Assembly (NCBI GenBank): GCA_030549495.1
Contig: JAUIRK010001054.1
Location: 124,001-188,000 of the forward strand
Reading direction: 5' to 3'
DNA from: Nectonema munidae
Taxonomy: Eukaryota > Nematomorpha > Nectonematoida > Nectonematidae
DNA length: 64,000 nucleotides
Below, in pieces: positions 1-39,708 of this stretch. The notes under the pieces were generated by a model. The model was not told the DNA's origin. It saw only the letters and a list, made by a program, of their open reading frames with translations, and ran no database searches. Within the stretch, counting starts at the first letter, position 1, and every line of letters begins with the position of its first letter. A program made the position numbers and the translations under genes.

Positions 1-724
1 TATTTATTTTTTTTTAATTTTGAAAGAGATGATACCGGGTTAAAGGAGACATCTTGAATTTTTCTTCATATAAACACAGTAAAGTCATAATACTACATAT
101 TTGAGAACTAGTTACAATGGTGTGTATTTTGAAGAGGTGATGTATGATTAAGGGAGAATGCCAAAGACTTAACGTTTATAAAAATGGTAAAGCAAGTCAC
201 CATTTCAGTAAATAGGAAGAAACGCAAACCGAAAACTTCTCCCTTTCATATGAAGGTATAAATGAAGGCACAATTTTTACTATTTTTATACTTTGGCGCA
301 TATAAAAGCAAAAAAGGACGCTCAATAAAAATTGAATTGAAAATATAGTGTCAGACAAAAAACATCACAAATAATTTTATATTTGAAAATATTTTTTATT
401 TACATTCGTTTTTAAAATCCATAAAATTTCTTTTATTTTGTTTATTTAAGGCCAATAATATAAAGCCTTATTCGCGCATCATCCGATGTTTCCTACAACG
501 TGTTCAATTCGGAATCAGAGGATTCGTGCTTACCTACTGACTTTGTTTGAAAGTAGGGTAAAAATGCCACTTATAACAACTCTATTCTTTGTGCTATTGA
601 GCTTCTTTATCCCCATGCCTCTTTCTATTTCCTTGTTCACATTGCAAATTTTATCGAGGTTTTATTTCTCATTTTCGTTTCACGTGAAAGAGTAAAATGC
701 CTTAGAATAAATTTACGTTCTTGT
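1..724. other. No gene seen; probable kindlin intron
   Basis: AT-rich sequence without a coding signal on either strand. The short open frames here have no recognisable motif and no codon bias. Because the kindlin gene continues past the left edge, this stretch is probably part of the intron that follows its exon at 2907-3097. Confidence 0.6.
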
Positions 725-2329
725 GAGTGATGGGACGATACCAAAAATTTTAACGATTCTGATTCTGCCCTATTATCCCGATTCCTGGACATTATTACAT
801 ATGTGTATTACTGTGCCCAGGTATTAACATATTTAATTAAGATATACGTTGAAAATTGATTTATCATCTTGCTATTAAAGCTATACAATATGCTAGATAA
901 CAATGTATTGAAAAGGTTTTATATAAGCACATCGGGACTTCTAGCGCATATGATCGATCAGCCCTAATAAGTGCCTTCCAACCACCTTTCTTAGCAAATT
1001 TTGTCTTCATTTGACTCTGAGAAAGGTTGTTAGAAGGCCTTTTTTTTTAGTTCTGTTCATATGCGCTAAAAGACCCAACACATCTATCAATAATTCCATT
1101 TTAATAATAAGATGTAGTATTGAGTTCAAAATAATTCCATTTTATGTAGAAAAATTGCTTCTAAACGGTTTCTCTTTGGTTTCTCTCGCTCTCTACTGAA
1201 GAAGATTGAGAGGAGAGCCAAACTTGGAAGTTCTTCTTTGTTCGCTTTCCACCAGTTAAGAGGGTTCTCATTCTTTGCACTCAGTTTAAATGTTAGATAC
1301 CTTGATATTTCTGTTCTAATTTTAATACTTGCTGCTGAAAATTGACTCTTTGTTGTTGTTGTAGGTGTAGTAGCATTTGTATTGCTTCCTTCTTGTTGAT
1401 CGGCTTTCTTTTTCATATCAGCAAAACACTTTTCAAAACTGAAATTAAATTCCACATTTTGTTCAATATCACTGCTGGCTGAATCTGAAGAATCAGGAAG
1501 ACTGGGAGTTTCACTGTGACTATACTTTATGCTATTTGACAGATCTTACGGCAGCCAAGTGCTTCATCAGCAGGTTTACCATTACATTCTTTTTCAATAA
1601 ACTTATCTTTAAATCGTAGATCAAGTTTTATCATTGATCTAGGAGCTTGATCTAAGTTTAACTGATGATTTCCATGCTGATAATGTAGATCCCAAGCCAA
1701 AGAACAGTCCATTTTATTCAGCAGATTCAAAAAATTGCCTGATTTGTTTGGAATTATTAGTGCAGCTGTTGTATCCTGGGTGCTCATAAAATAGCACCAA
1801 TCATCAACGTTTTTCAATATTTTTTGAAGCTTTTCCAACACTTTCCAAAACACGCTGGTTTTGAATGGTCACTGCAATGGGAAATGAGAGCTGCCTTTTG
1901 TTAAAGCATCCTGTTCAACATTTGGTACTGACTGTTCCATCTTGTTTGTACATCCTGGATAAATCTGTGTGCAGATACTTTGAACTGTTTTTGATACTCT
2001 TGATATTTAGCATGTGGTGAAGGCGAATGGTTTTTTTTCACAGTTGCTACCACCATCCAAAAGTTAGGATGCATTCATTTGGAGGATAAGCTATGATGCT
2101 ACTGCATAGAGTTGGTTGGAATTAGCTTGAAATTCGTAGGATTGAAAAATTGTTACGAAAAGGTGAAGAAATGTTAGAGAGTTAGAAACATTACGTGAAC
2201 CCCCACAGAGTGCAGTCCTGTGTTAAAATCGTTTTGGTATCGGAATCGGGTTTGAATTATTCAGCTCCGATGCCGATTCCCGATGCTTTGGGAAACTCCC
2301 GATATTTCCTATTAATCGTCCCATCACTA
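725..2329 (-). mobile_element. hAT DNA transposon, decayed, with 8-bp TSD
   Basis: Both ends carry a short inverted repeat, AGTGATGGGACGAT after one base. They are flanked by gttcttgt (717-724) and gttcttat (2330-2337), a 7/8 match that fits the 8-bp target-site duplication of hAT elements. Inside, on the minus strand, are three hAT transposase blocks. Around 1900-2000 is a core with TRWNS as in hAT transposases. At 1527-1853 is a middle piece. At about 1180-1310 is the C-terminal dimerisation domain with NPLNWWKANKEELPSLALLS. Frames are broken, about 1.6 kb remains, and the N-terminal zinc finger is missing. It sits in a kindlin intron in the same orientation as the gene. The family call is firm; the subfamily is not resolved. 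Confidence 0.85.
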
Positions 2330-2424
2330 GTTCTTATAATAGGTAGAAGGCCCATCCTAACAAAATTATAGGATTTAATCCAAACCGCCAATGATATCAA
2401 AAACTTTCATATACCGTTTTGGTA

Positions 2425-2783
2425 CCATTTTGTATTTTTGAAATTCTATTGCGCTTTTTGCAATTCTATCTAGAATCATTTTTTAATTTTGTGGTGCTCG
2501 CATTGTTTTGACATGCGTCATTTTAATTCAAATATTTTAACATTATTTTCAGTTTAAATTTTTTTTAATTTTTCGCATAGAATTTTTATTATATCTCCAG
2601 TAATTCTTTTTAATTTTCTTTCTTAATTATACAACTTCACCCCTTAATTTAGCAATATCTTTTTAATTAACTTTTAATATTAAAAAAAAACTCAAAAAAA
2701 AATTTTTTTAATATTTTTAATCCAGATAGAATTGCAAAACCGCAAAACAGGGTTGCAAAAAGAAAATATAGAACTAAAAATGG
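2425..2783. mobile_element. MITE with TA target sites (Tc1/mariner-like)
   Basis: The left end reads CCATTTTG and the right end, reverse-complemented, reads CCATTTTTAG. A TA dinucleotide sits outside each end (2423-2424 and 2784-2785). The terminal 60 bp are imperfect inverted repeats sharing TTTTGCAATTCTATCT. There is no coding capacity. The same CCATTT-type end recurs near 14026 and 60821, so this may be one member of a local family. The Tc1/mariner assignment rests only on the TA duplication. Confidence 0.6.
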
Positions 2784-2906
2784 TAATTTATCATTTCTTT
2801 TTTAAATCTGTAAATCTCAATTCTTTTCATGGTCGGTTCATGATGTTCATTTTCCTATTTCAGAGAAATAAATCTCCTTCCTGAAAAGATGAGCAAATGT
2901 TTTCAC

Positions 2907-29812
<26,906 letters not shown>

Positions 29813-31139
29813 ATTACAAAGAAAAATCAATTCATTTTTAATTGGAACGAAAAGAAATGCAGTAAAAATTATTAAAAAAAATAAAGTTAGAATGCTTCAT
29901 TTTTAATTTAGATTTATTAAAAAAAATAATAAACTAGAAATCAATATAATATTGTACTATTTGAAAATCATAGAACACTTCTTCAATTAAAATTACATTT
30001 ACCAGAGATTTTTAACTAAAACAGATTGTATATTTAGGTATTAGGACAAAATGTACAAAAGAAAAAAAGTTTCATTTATAACCTTCTCTCTTTATTAAGA
30101 ATAGAAAAATTCAAGCTATTGAGTTTGTTCTCTTGAAATAATCATTGATCTGGAGTATTATCTATAGGCTTCTTATAACTACTTTTTAAATCTCATAATT
30201 TTACAATTAAAAATTTAAAGTCTGTATGTTTTTGATAACTATCATAGCTTGATTTTATAATTAAATAAAGATTTTTTTATCAATTAAACTTTGTATTGCT
30301 TTATTTAACTAAACAATCATTGAAACACCATTTAATCAGAATAGTATTTATCCTAAGCATTTATAAAAGATATACCCTTAAAAATTTATATTTCTGTTCA
30401 GTTTCGAAAATATAATGGGTTTATATCATTTATTATTTTGAGCCAAATATTAATTGGGGACGAAATTCTCTCCAAAATAATCCTCGAACTATGCGTATTT
30501 TATTTCTGTATTCAGTTCGTCATTATGGTGTACAAATATCAGGAATAGCTATTGAAAATAGAAAATTAGTTTTTTTCCAAAATCATTTTAATTTTTTTTT
30601 TTTGAAAAAATCGTTGGATATTTGTGATATAGTAAAAATCAGCTATCTATGGGGAGGGGACAAACCCCCTGCCCTGTCCACCTTAAAAATTTTTTTTGCC
30701 CCTCTACTCTCTTTTGTAGGAAAAGGGCATAAAATTAGGCGTATGCAAAAAGACCTTATTAAATAAATATGGTAAGGAGATTGCTTAAAATATGAGAGTA
30801 CAGAAGTGCTATCATCGGTGATATTTCATTATAGAATAAATCTTAGACAATATCAAAAAAATCTCTCAGACAAGCATAAATTTTTTTCAAAACTAATGAT
30901 GCATGTTCTTTGTTACAATCGGGCAATCAAATAGCCTGCAAATTTTCTAGTACAATATTTACTAGGAAATTTTCTTTTTTTCGTTTGATAATTTATTATA
31001 GAATATCAAAAAATCTATTAGAGCCTTAAGCCCTACCACAAAGTATAAATTTAGTTGAGTTAGATACATATGGGCCCTGTTCAACCGACCCTTGGATTTT
31101 ATATTCCACAAATAGAGATTTTAAGTTAAGATGTATTAA
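29813..31139. other. Upstream of kindlin start; no clear promoter
   Basis: AT-rich sequence that should hold the kindlin leader or a 5' untranslated intron. I could not identify a core promoter or a 5' untranslated exon. Confidence 0.4.
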
Positions 31140-31345
31140 AAACCGAAGCTGGCTAGAGATTTCTCTTTTGCACGGTGAAGCATTTGTATTGTTGTCGTCA
31201 TTTTCGTAGATGTGTTTCAAAAGAAAGTGGGGACTCAAACTGGAAATATTCTGTACAAAAAGGTAAAGGATTTTCAAAACATGAAAGTAGCAAATTGCAT
31301 AATTCAGCTTTTAAAAATTGGCAAGAAGGACGGTTACTTTCAAAT
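31140..31345 (+). pseudogene. hAT/TTF-type zinc finger fragment
   Basis: Two overlapping frames give NRSWLEISLLHGEAF, then YCCRHFRRC, KGFSKHESSKLHNSAFKNW. This is the TTF-type zinc finger (CRHF ... GF..KHE.S..H..A...W) at the N-terminus of hAT transposases of the ZMYM1 group. Only this domain remains, with one frame change. Confidence 0.65.
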
Positions 31346-31349
31346 AAAA

Positions 31350-33900
31350 ATAAAAAAATATTGTGTTTAGATTCAGGTTCTCAAATAACTAAGGTTTTTT
31401 ACTTACTAATTTTATAATTAGAAACAAATAATTTAAACTTCATTTTTTACTGTATGGCAGGGTCAACGATAACGTTATTCTTGTGTACTTTTGCAGTATG
31501 TAGAATCCAAATATATTTACAAAATTTGGATAAAAAAGAATTCACAACAATTTTTTGATAATTTTCAAATTCCTACTTTTTTTATATTATTTTTTGTCAA
31601 TATTTTCCCACTATTACTTTAAACTTCAAGTTACCTCCTCCTTTGCCGTATGCGTTAAAGTGGTTTATGAAACACCCTTAAAATTTATAATTTATAGACA
31701 AATCATATATAGATTTATGAATATAATTAAATAGAAAATTTATAAATAAAACTAAAATCTTACAATTTTCGATTCAGATAATGGAAGATAATCTAATATA
31801 TCATCTAAACCTAAAATGGTTCGCCACATCTGTGTTAGGTAATAAGTAATCATTAATAATTCAAAATAAATTCTTAAAAGTGCAAAATATCTAATTTTTT
31901 ATTTTGAAATAAAACGTTTTTTATTAAATTTCGAATTAAGAATTTATATTCAACATGCAACGTTAGGTAAAATTTAAAAGCTTATCAAGCATGCTTATTT
32001 TACCTTTTAGAGCCCTTAACCGTTTCCAAGTAGCGAAAAGCGTTGTAAATTTTACCAATAAAAAATTATATCGGGGATTATACCGATTCCAAACAATAGT
32101 CCTGTTATTTGAAGCTTTTTGCAACCCAGATTTAATAATTTTTATCGTTTTTTGCAAATTGCATTAGATTTACCTTTGACATAAAAAAATTGGTGTTTAT
32201 TTTAATTTTCTTAACCTAAACCTAGTTAGAACCAAGATAACGAAATTTTTACCTTACTAATCTTACAATCAATTTATGAAATTTATCATGTTTTGTTCTG
32301 TATTATATGTTTTTACCAAAATAAAAGTGTTTAACGTATTTGATTAATATACCAAAACCTAGCCTGCTGAGAAAAAAGCATATACATTTGACTACTTCTA
32401 AACCGGAAATCACTATTTTGGACCTTCGTTATTTCGGTACATTGATTATTCCAGAAATCTATAATTTAGTAAAATTATTGAATGATTGATTAAATTAACC
32501 ACTGAGCTTCTTAAAGGTTTAGTAAAATATAAGTTTGATAAATGAAGAAGAACTAATTATTCCTTAAATCTTGCTTTTAATAATTTTAAAAGAAATGTTC
32601 AAAAATTGTCTACTCGCAGTAGAATCAGTACATCAAAAAATTAACTTACAAATTCTAATGTGCAATAATTTTTTTGTAATACTTTTACTAAACAGACATC
32701 TGACTGAATATTTGTTTGAGTCAAGTTTATAGTGAGAGAAATCGAGTAGGGTAATTGAAAAATCACTAATTCGGAGGGGCCGAATCCCAAGCTTTCCAAA
32801 ATAGTGATAGTCGTATTATCATTGTTAATATATTTATTACTTTAATTTTTTGTTTTCTGAAATTCAAATTCGAATAATTTATTTAATCTTTATCAATAAT
32901 AATCAATAATATATACTAAAAACTGTACCTACTTATCTCCCAAAATTCAAAATCAAATAATTTAATGCCTCAGTTTTAGGAAAAATAATCTCTGATATTA
33001 ACTCCTCAACATACTTATGTAATAGCTGCTTCATTTTTTCATTTCTTGCTACGCGAATGCAAACGTGGCAAAATGATCAAAACTAGTTAAGTAAGAATGT
33101 ATGACGTATAAGAAAATCGTAAAGTACAAAGGTAGGAAAGAGGGTTAAGGGAAGAAATAAATGATAAAAAATATTTTCCCTTTGATCTTCAAAAAAATCA
33201 GTTATTTTTATCTATTGGGTATGGGTCACTGACCTTTAAAATATGGTCCTACACTCTATTTCCTCCTCAAACTGTTTTGACTTAAAATACAAGTACAAAA
33301 TAACAGTCTCTAAAAAATAACTGAAAATTTAAAGAAATTAAAAACTATCTAAGACCAAAAATAATGGACTCATACAAGCGAAGTCTGAAAATTAAACTGG
33401 ACAATGGGAATAAATTTCGCAACATTCGCTCAGTCGAACTGAAAGAGTTATTTAACACTACGAAGCTCTTTTTAGAACAAGATGTACAAATAGGGTCTGG
33501 GCTGCAATCAAGGTCATTGGAATCTCCACATGGATATGCGAACCCGCTATACAAAATATTGTTTCTTTCTCTGTCATCAAAATTGAAGATGAAGTATAAA
33601 GATTATAAGATTTGTAATTATTCGAAAAAAACAATCTTACACAGTTAGATATACAGGCCCTCACTCTTAACTTTATTGAATAAAGGAAATACAAAGAGGA
33701 TTTGAGTTAAGGAAACAATTGCCGTTAGTAGTCAATTTTAGCATTATTGAAAAAACAACAGAATTATTTTTAGCAAATTGAGGTTAATTTAATTAATATT
33801 TAAAGCATTGGAAATAATCTATCTTATTTTAAAGGTAATACTTTTTATTTCTTGCCGGGCGTGAGAAATTAAACTTTAATATCCATGATTTATAGTCTAA
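31350..33900. other. No recognised gene
   Basis: AT-rich. A slightly GC-richer patch at 33345-33600 has open frames on both strands (for example LEQDVQIGSGLQSRSLESPH on plus), but I recognise no family and see no convincing splice sites. Confidence 0.4.
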
Positions 33901-33916
33901 AAATCGCTTTTATATT

Positions 33917-34320
33917 CAATCAATCAATCAAAACATTTTTATTGGGATCAAACAAAAGTTTGTAGTGAAAGAATCACTTAAGTAAATACAAGAAAAGGAA
34001 AATGAAAAAAAAGTAAGTATATTTATATATTAAAAAATAATAGGAATATATGATAAAGAGAATAGAACTGATACATATGAATAGTGCTATGAGTGGGTTC
34101 ATTGAGTAGATGGATAAAAAGATCTTGTTTAAATTTGGGGTAGGATGAGATATTTCTTAAGGATCTGGGTAAGAAGTTGAAAAGAAGAGATGAGCAGAAG
34201 TAAAATGGCTTTTTTAGTTTTTTATTTTTGGCGCTGACTGGAGGGATAAAAAATTTTTTTTTATATATTTTGAACATGATTTGTTTTCATAAAGGTAAAA
34301 AAAATAATTTGAAAAAAGAA
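33917..34320 (-). mobile_element. LINE 3' end with tetranucleotide tail
   Basis: On the minus strand the frame 34277-34023 reads KKPFYFCSSLLFNFLPRSLR, then FKQDLFIHLL, the usual C-terminal end of LINE polymerases (lfN.LP..lr....FK..L). It is followed at 33917-33931 by a (TTGA)n tail. 5' truncated. It lies upstream of kindlin in the same orientation. Confidence 0.6.
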
Positions 34321-34550
34321 GGAAAATTGAAGCCAGTGGAGTTTGGCCCATCAATGGGAATTATTTACTTATTTTTAATAATATAGTAAATATGATGACT
34401 TTGATGATAATGTGTAAGATATTAAATAAAATAATTATAAAAGTGTAGCTTCACAAATAAAATTTTTAAATTATAGCACGTAGACAAATGAAGTAGACTA
34501 TCATTACAGGTAAAAATATCAAGGAATTCTAAATGGTATAAAAAACTGTA

Positions 34551-36047
34551 CAGTGGTACCTCGGTTTTCGACCAAAATTCGTTCCTACAAAGTGTTCGAA
34601 ATCCGATTTGGTCGAATAGCAAATAACTTATTCCCATAAGAATTAATGTAAAAGCAAATAATCCGTTCTCAAACACCAAATCAACTGTACTGTTCATGTA
34701 TGTAGGACTTTGTACAAACAAATCATGGTCAAAAACCAATGTACCACTGTTTTACTAAAATGAAAAATTAAAGAAAAAATCTTTATTCATAACGTACAAG
34801 TGAATAACAAAGCAAGTTACTACTCAGAAGTAGAGCCCTCTTCTCTAGTAACTTTTTCGGAATCACAGTTTTCATTTTGTTCTACAACTAATCTTTGTTT
34901 TTTCGGCTCAGGTAGGATTTACTTCGGAGTATCTGTCCTTTTCACTAAAAAATTTCTCTTTGTTGTTTTTTCCTGCTCTTTATTATTTTCAGTTTACTGT
35001 TCTTTTTGTAGTCACTATGTTTCCCTACATCAAAAAAGCCAACCTGTCTTTCATAACTTTATGGCCTGGTAGCGCTTTTTCCTCTTTTGTTATATAAGTG
35101 CGGTTTGGCAACTTTTTCTAAAATAAACTATCCGTTTTAAGAAATCATTAAATCCTTTTTTAAACTTCTCTATTCCTTCATTCTTTGAACTTGCGGCTTT
35201 TTTGAATTCCACTTTTTTTAAACTTTTTGAACCATTTTCTGCTTGCTTTAAAATCCAACTTTTCAAAAAAGTTGCACCATGGATTTTATTAACTAGATCG
35301 CCATAAATATTTAGTATTTATATAAATACCTTTTCAACTTCTTCAATTATTATCTGTGGGCTTTCTTTACTAATCACTTTAGATCCTTTTCCAACATGAG
35401 CAGCTTTAATAATCTCTTTATTTTTCAAAAACCTTGATAATGTCGATTTTGATATGTCATACTCTGACGCAGGATTGGAAACACAAAATCCATTTTCATA
35501 TTTAGCTATCATTTCCTTCTTTACTTCTAGGGCTACTCTCTTAGTTTTTCGCTTTCCTTTGTCACCCTCCCTTATATTTTCTTTAGAAGACATAATTAGC
35601 TCTGTATCTAAATAATAAATATGTCATAAAAATTTCATTTTATTAGCTCTTACCTACTAAAAGAAAAAGAAGAAAACGCAAGTGACAAGTCTAAATTATA
35701 AAAAATAAGAGTATGATTTGTTAAGTGCGAGAATGATTATATATGTTATGTGGACTGTTAGTATATAAAATGTGTTATCAATTCTATGTGTATGTTTTAT
35801 ATAAACATTGAATGTTAGTTGGTCATGTGTGCCTATGTATTAAATTGAGTGTTAATATGAGAAGAAAAAAGATTGTAATGCTTTTCTATGTAACATCAAA
35901 ACTTACAATTATTATTTCTACCTTTTACAGTTTGAATTCGGTTGAACACCGAATTCTCTTCAAAAACAGAAACAATTTTGACTTAGTTTTTTTGTCGAAA
36001 ACTAAATTGTACGAGTACCAAGACGTTCAAAAACCGAAGTTCCACTG
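34551..36047. mobile_element. Tigger/pogo element with HTH remnant
   Basis: Starts CAGTGGTACCTCGGTTTTCG and ends with the complement of CAGTGGAACTTCGGTTTTTG. TA flanks both ends (34549-34550, 36048-36049). On the minus strand at 35318-35593 a frame starting MSSKENIREGDKGKRKTKRV continues VKKEMIAKYENG and YDISKSTLSRFLKNKE. This is the CENP-B/pipsqueak-type DNA-binding domain of Tigger transposases; the DDE catalytic part is missing, so it is an internally deleted copy. An inverted copy of the left end at 34726-34749 suggests a 199-bp MITE nested at that end. The right 111 bp are also present at 40308-40418 because the tandem duplication starts inside this element. Confidence 0.8.
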
Positions 36048-36769
36048 TATATAAAATAAGTGATGAAATTTTCCTATACATTGAAAACAAAAAATTATGT
36101 ATATTCAAGTAATCTATCTTTATAATGTCTAAAAATCAATATGAAAATTTGCATGAATAATTGCATCTAATTCTAGCAAACCTCTGTGGAGAATTTATTT
36201 TTTACTTTAAAAAGACAAATGTATTATGGAAAAGAGTTAAATAAGATAATTGATGGAATAATTTATTTAAAGCAAAAAGTGCAAAGATTTTATAGCTCAG
36301 AAATTACTTAATCTTATCTTAATTTTTTATCATTTATAATTTAAATTTAAAGAAATTAAGTAAATTAGGACATTGTTCTATAGTTAGGGATTTTTTAGTT
36401 GTCGGCATTGCAACCAAGGTTATAATAATCTCCATAGCTGGACAGACAGTAAGGACAAGCGCTATTATTATTAAATTTCAAAATTTTCATTGTATATTTT
36501 AAAATAATAGTGGAATAGTAGTTTTGGCGGGGCGGGGGGGGGGGAGGAGAAGTTTGAAGTGCATTATAAGAATAATATTATGCGAAAAAAAGAGTTTATC
36601 ACTAGGATAAGCACTAAATTTTCCAAAAATAGATTGTTTGAGCGAAGTAAGATAAATAAATAGACGCAAATAGTTAATGAAATAAATTAACAACTCGGAT
36701 ATTTATTTTTGTATATTTAAACTATGATAAATTTGGCAATGTAACTACTTATTTTGTAAATTAAGAAAG

Positions 36770-37142
36770 AAGTATCATTTCCATTTCTCCTTTTTGTAGA
36801 TGACATCTGGGCATACCTTCCTTTGTCTAAAATATAAAATGCTAAAAATATTGATTCAGATATTCTAAACAAAGAATTATGTTTAAATTATGAATGGTCT
36901 AATATGCATAACTTGATTTTGAATAAAAAAAATCAAAATGCATGATAATTTCTAATATGAATAAAAGTTATAATTTTTTGAAATTTACTGGTATTAATGA
37001 AGTAAAAATTGTTAAGATACTTGGTTTACTATTTGATAGCAAAATGAAGTTCAAGGAACACATTGATCAACTGGCTCTCATTCTATATCGAGTTATCGGT
37101 ATTCTATTTTTTTTACCAAAACATTTTCCCTTTAAATATTAA
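36770..37142 (+). pseudogene. LINE reverse transcriptase fragment (FVDD), unit 1
   Basis: Plus-strand translation gives FLLFVDDIWAYLPL, a catalytic YxDD-type box, then ILGLLFDSKMKFKEHIDQLA, the strand after the RT palm of Jockey/CR1-type LINEs. It stops where a minus-strand LINE is inserted at about 37143, and appears to resume at 39480-39675 (KKRVLRRIFNMKFDHTAGFF). The second-unit counterpart is at about 41142-41514. Decayed, no endonuclease. Confidence 0.7.
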
Positions 37143-39470
37143 AGAAAGAAAGAAATTTATTGAATGATAATCAACATTTAAAAGAAGCGTTTCCTAATTC
37201 ACTAAATCCCAAGAGCACACAGAAAGTTAATGAAAGCCGCTGGTTGTGTCACTCTATCACTTGTTCAAATCAAAAATAAGGCGTAGTAATAGTAGGCTTC
37301 TCTATTGATGTGTAGATATAGGTTAATGATTCTATATGTAATAATAATAAAATTAATAATATATCAACTATATAAGTATAATTTCATAAAAGTTAAATGT
37401 ACATAATATATCAATAAAAGTATTAATGGAATTCAAATGCATAAAGTGTTAGAAGAACAAAATTAAAAGAAAATAGAAGGAGTTTAAGGGGATACTGCAT
37501 ATGTGTTGTGCGTCTCTGGATTGCAAATATAACATAGACTTGATGCACTTGCTCGGTAGCTGTTCAAAATCGTTTCGTCATTAATGCATCAACTTTTGGA
37601 AGCAAATTTCCATCAAGAAAATCATTTATAATGTGACCAAAAAATTCCAAAATTCAGGAACTTTAAAAACCATACTTTGCTTGGATACTTTCCTTTTCTC
37701 ACGAAAAACATGAAGCTTGTAAGGAAATCTTTTTTCATATTTGTCAAAACTTCCTGATAATGTGAAAAAGTCAGCAAAGTTCAGGGGGAATTGACCAAAA
37801 AAAACTTGATGGGAGTTTTAATCAACTTTATTTTATATATGTCTTGAATTTTGAAGCACTTAATTTCTTTAAACTTTTCACTTGTATGGCCGTTGTATTT
37901 GAGGTTTAATACATATCTGACTATTTTCTTTTGGATTAAAAAAATCCTATCCAAGTTAACATGAGCCCAGTTTACCAATGAAAGAAAATAAAGGTAAAAC
38001 AAGGGTGTTGTATAGTAAGACTTTTAACTTAGTTTAGTAGAAAGTTTGGACCTCGAAATAATGATAACATACTATTCAGTTTAGTTGCTAAAGAGTCTAT
38101 CTGAAATTTCCAGGACATCCACTATTATACCAAGAAATTTAATAGATTCGGCTACCTTATTGTATTCAGATCCATTTTAAAGCCTATACCATTGCTTTTA
38201 ACGTGCTTTTGGGAGAAAAAAATAGCTTTAGTTTTCTCACTGCTGATAATTAGATTATTTTTTTTAGTCCATAGTTGATAAAACTTAGTAGTTCGTTTGT
38301 TTTGGTGATATCACGGTCTGAAAAATCAATAAGCATTGAAATGTCGTCAGCATAAGCATAACAATGTATGCCTTTACTCTCAATCTCATTTAGAAACGAG
38401 TTAATATATATAATGAACTGTAGCGGCCCTAATATTGAGCCTTGAGGGACGCCTGTATTAGGTTAACGTTTGACACATGAATGGTAATTGTTAATACGAA
38501 CAATAAAGGACCTTTCTGTTAGAAAAGATTTAATAAACTTGATCAAATTAAGACTAAAATTGTATGATATCCAAGCATCACATAAGAATCGAATCGAAAG
38601 AGAATCAAAAGCATTTTTTAGATATAAAAAAATTCCTAAGCAGTCTTGTTTGTGTTCCCAAAGATAACAACGTCTTTAATAAAAATTGAGTGCAGATTTT
38701 CTATAGAATGAAGCTTACGAAAGCCAAACTGAGATGATGAAAACAAAGTGTTATATTCAAAATAGTTGTAGATTATGTTATAAATGATCCTTTCAAAAAC
38801 CTTAGATAAAATAGGAACAATAGATATTGCTCTATAATTTTCTAAGTCATACCTATTCCCTTTTTTGAATATGGGGACAACTTTACTGATATTAAAATTA
38901 TTGAGAAAAATTCCTTCATTCAAACATCTGTTGAAAATGTATCTCAAAGGGCAACATATGTAAGGAGCGATAAATTTAATAAGTTTTGCAGTATGGCCAA
39001 AAAATCAGAACTATTGTTATTTTTTAATGATTTGTTACTGAGAAGAATGTCATTCAGAGAGATTTCATTGGAAGCATAGTTTAAAATTAAAGTAAAATCT
39101 TGAAAATGAACAGACCTATTATCATGAAGTAATTAACGTTTTTTCCAGAAAAACCATTGAAACAAATCAGGTAAGCTCTCATCATTGACTGAAGTACCTT
39201 TAACTTTAATGTTGATCTTATTTAACTTATTGCCCACCTAAGACGACTTATTTCTCTCCATATATTTTTAGTATCGTTTTTATAATTAGAAAATATCTTG
39301 TCAAAATATTTTTGCTTGGCTATGTCTATATTTACTCTGTTTTGATAATAATTTTGTGCTTGATAAAATGTGGGCATTCAGAATATTTAAAAATTGTCAG
39401 AAGCGGATTCAATACTTAGTCTTGAATTGATATATAAACAACTATTCCTTCCTTACATTAACTATATTAT
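37143..39470 (-). mobile_element. LINE, 5'-truncated RT, unit 1
   Basis: Minus-strand reverse transcriptase in order: KYFDKIFSNYKNDTKNIWRE (about 39300-39200); NEGIFLNNFNISKVVPIFKK, LENYRAISIVPILSKVFERI, SQFGFRKLHS (38947-38636); GVPQGSILGPLQFIIYIN (about 38450-38400); CYAYADDISMLIDFSDRD (about 38370-38310); and C-terminal IQKKIVRYVLNLKYNGHTSE (38002-37781). GVPQGS and YADD are the diagnostic RT boxes of Jockey/CR1-clade LINEs. The 3' end is AATAAA plus a short TTTC tail at 37143-37160. Several stops; no endonuclease. It is inserted in an older plus-strand LINE. Confidence 0.82.
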
Positions 39471-39479
39471 TGTTAATTG

Positions 39480-39675
39480 ATTTCCCTTTTTAAAAAACGC
39501 ATCGAATATCTCCAAAAAACGCGTTCTAAGAAGGATTTTTAACATGAAGTTTGATCACACTGCAGGATTTTTTTATCGAAATAAATTGTTAAAATTGGAA
39601 AAAAATTTTAAACAGAGAGTTGGGGTATTTTTCTACAAAAATTTCAACGGTTATTTGCAAAATGTATTCGGGTAG
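39480..39675 (+). pseudogene. LINE C-terminal fragment, unit 1
   Basis: Reads KKRVLRRIFNMKFDHTAGFF, then LLKLEKNFKQRVGVFFYKNF, the QKk.lR.i...... motif region C-terminal to LINE reverse transcriptases. It is probably the continuation of the fragment at 36770-37142 across the inserted LINE. The unit 2 counterpart is 43849-44046. Confidence 0.55.
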
Positions 39676-39708
39676 TTGATTAGTTATAACATGAAACTCA
39701 GATATAAT

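Noticed and set aside
33345-33694. Host exon candidate (overlapping frames on both strands)
   Set aside because: Slightly higher GC, but no recognisable domain, no convincing acceptor and donor pair, and frames open on both strands.
36499-36693. Protein-coding frame with Pro run, extended at 40766-41065
   Set aside because: The two duplicated units differ in frame because of a G homopolymer of different length; the Pro run is translated poly-G and no domain is present.
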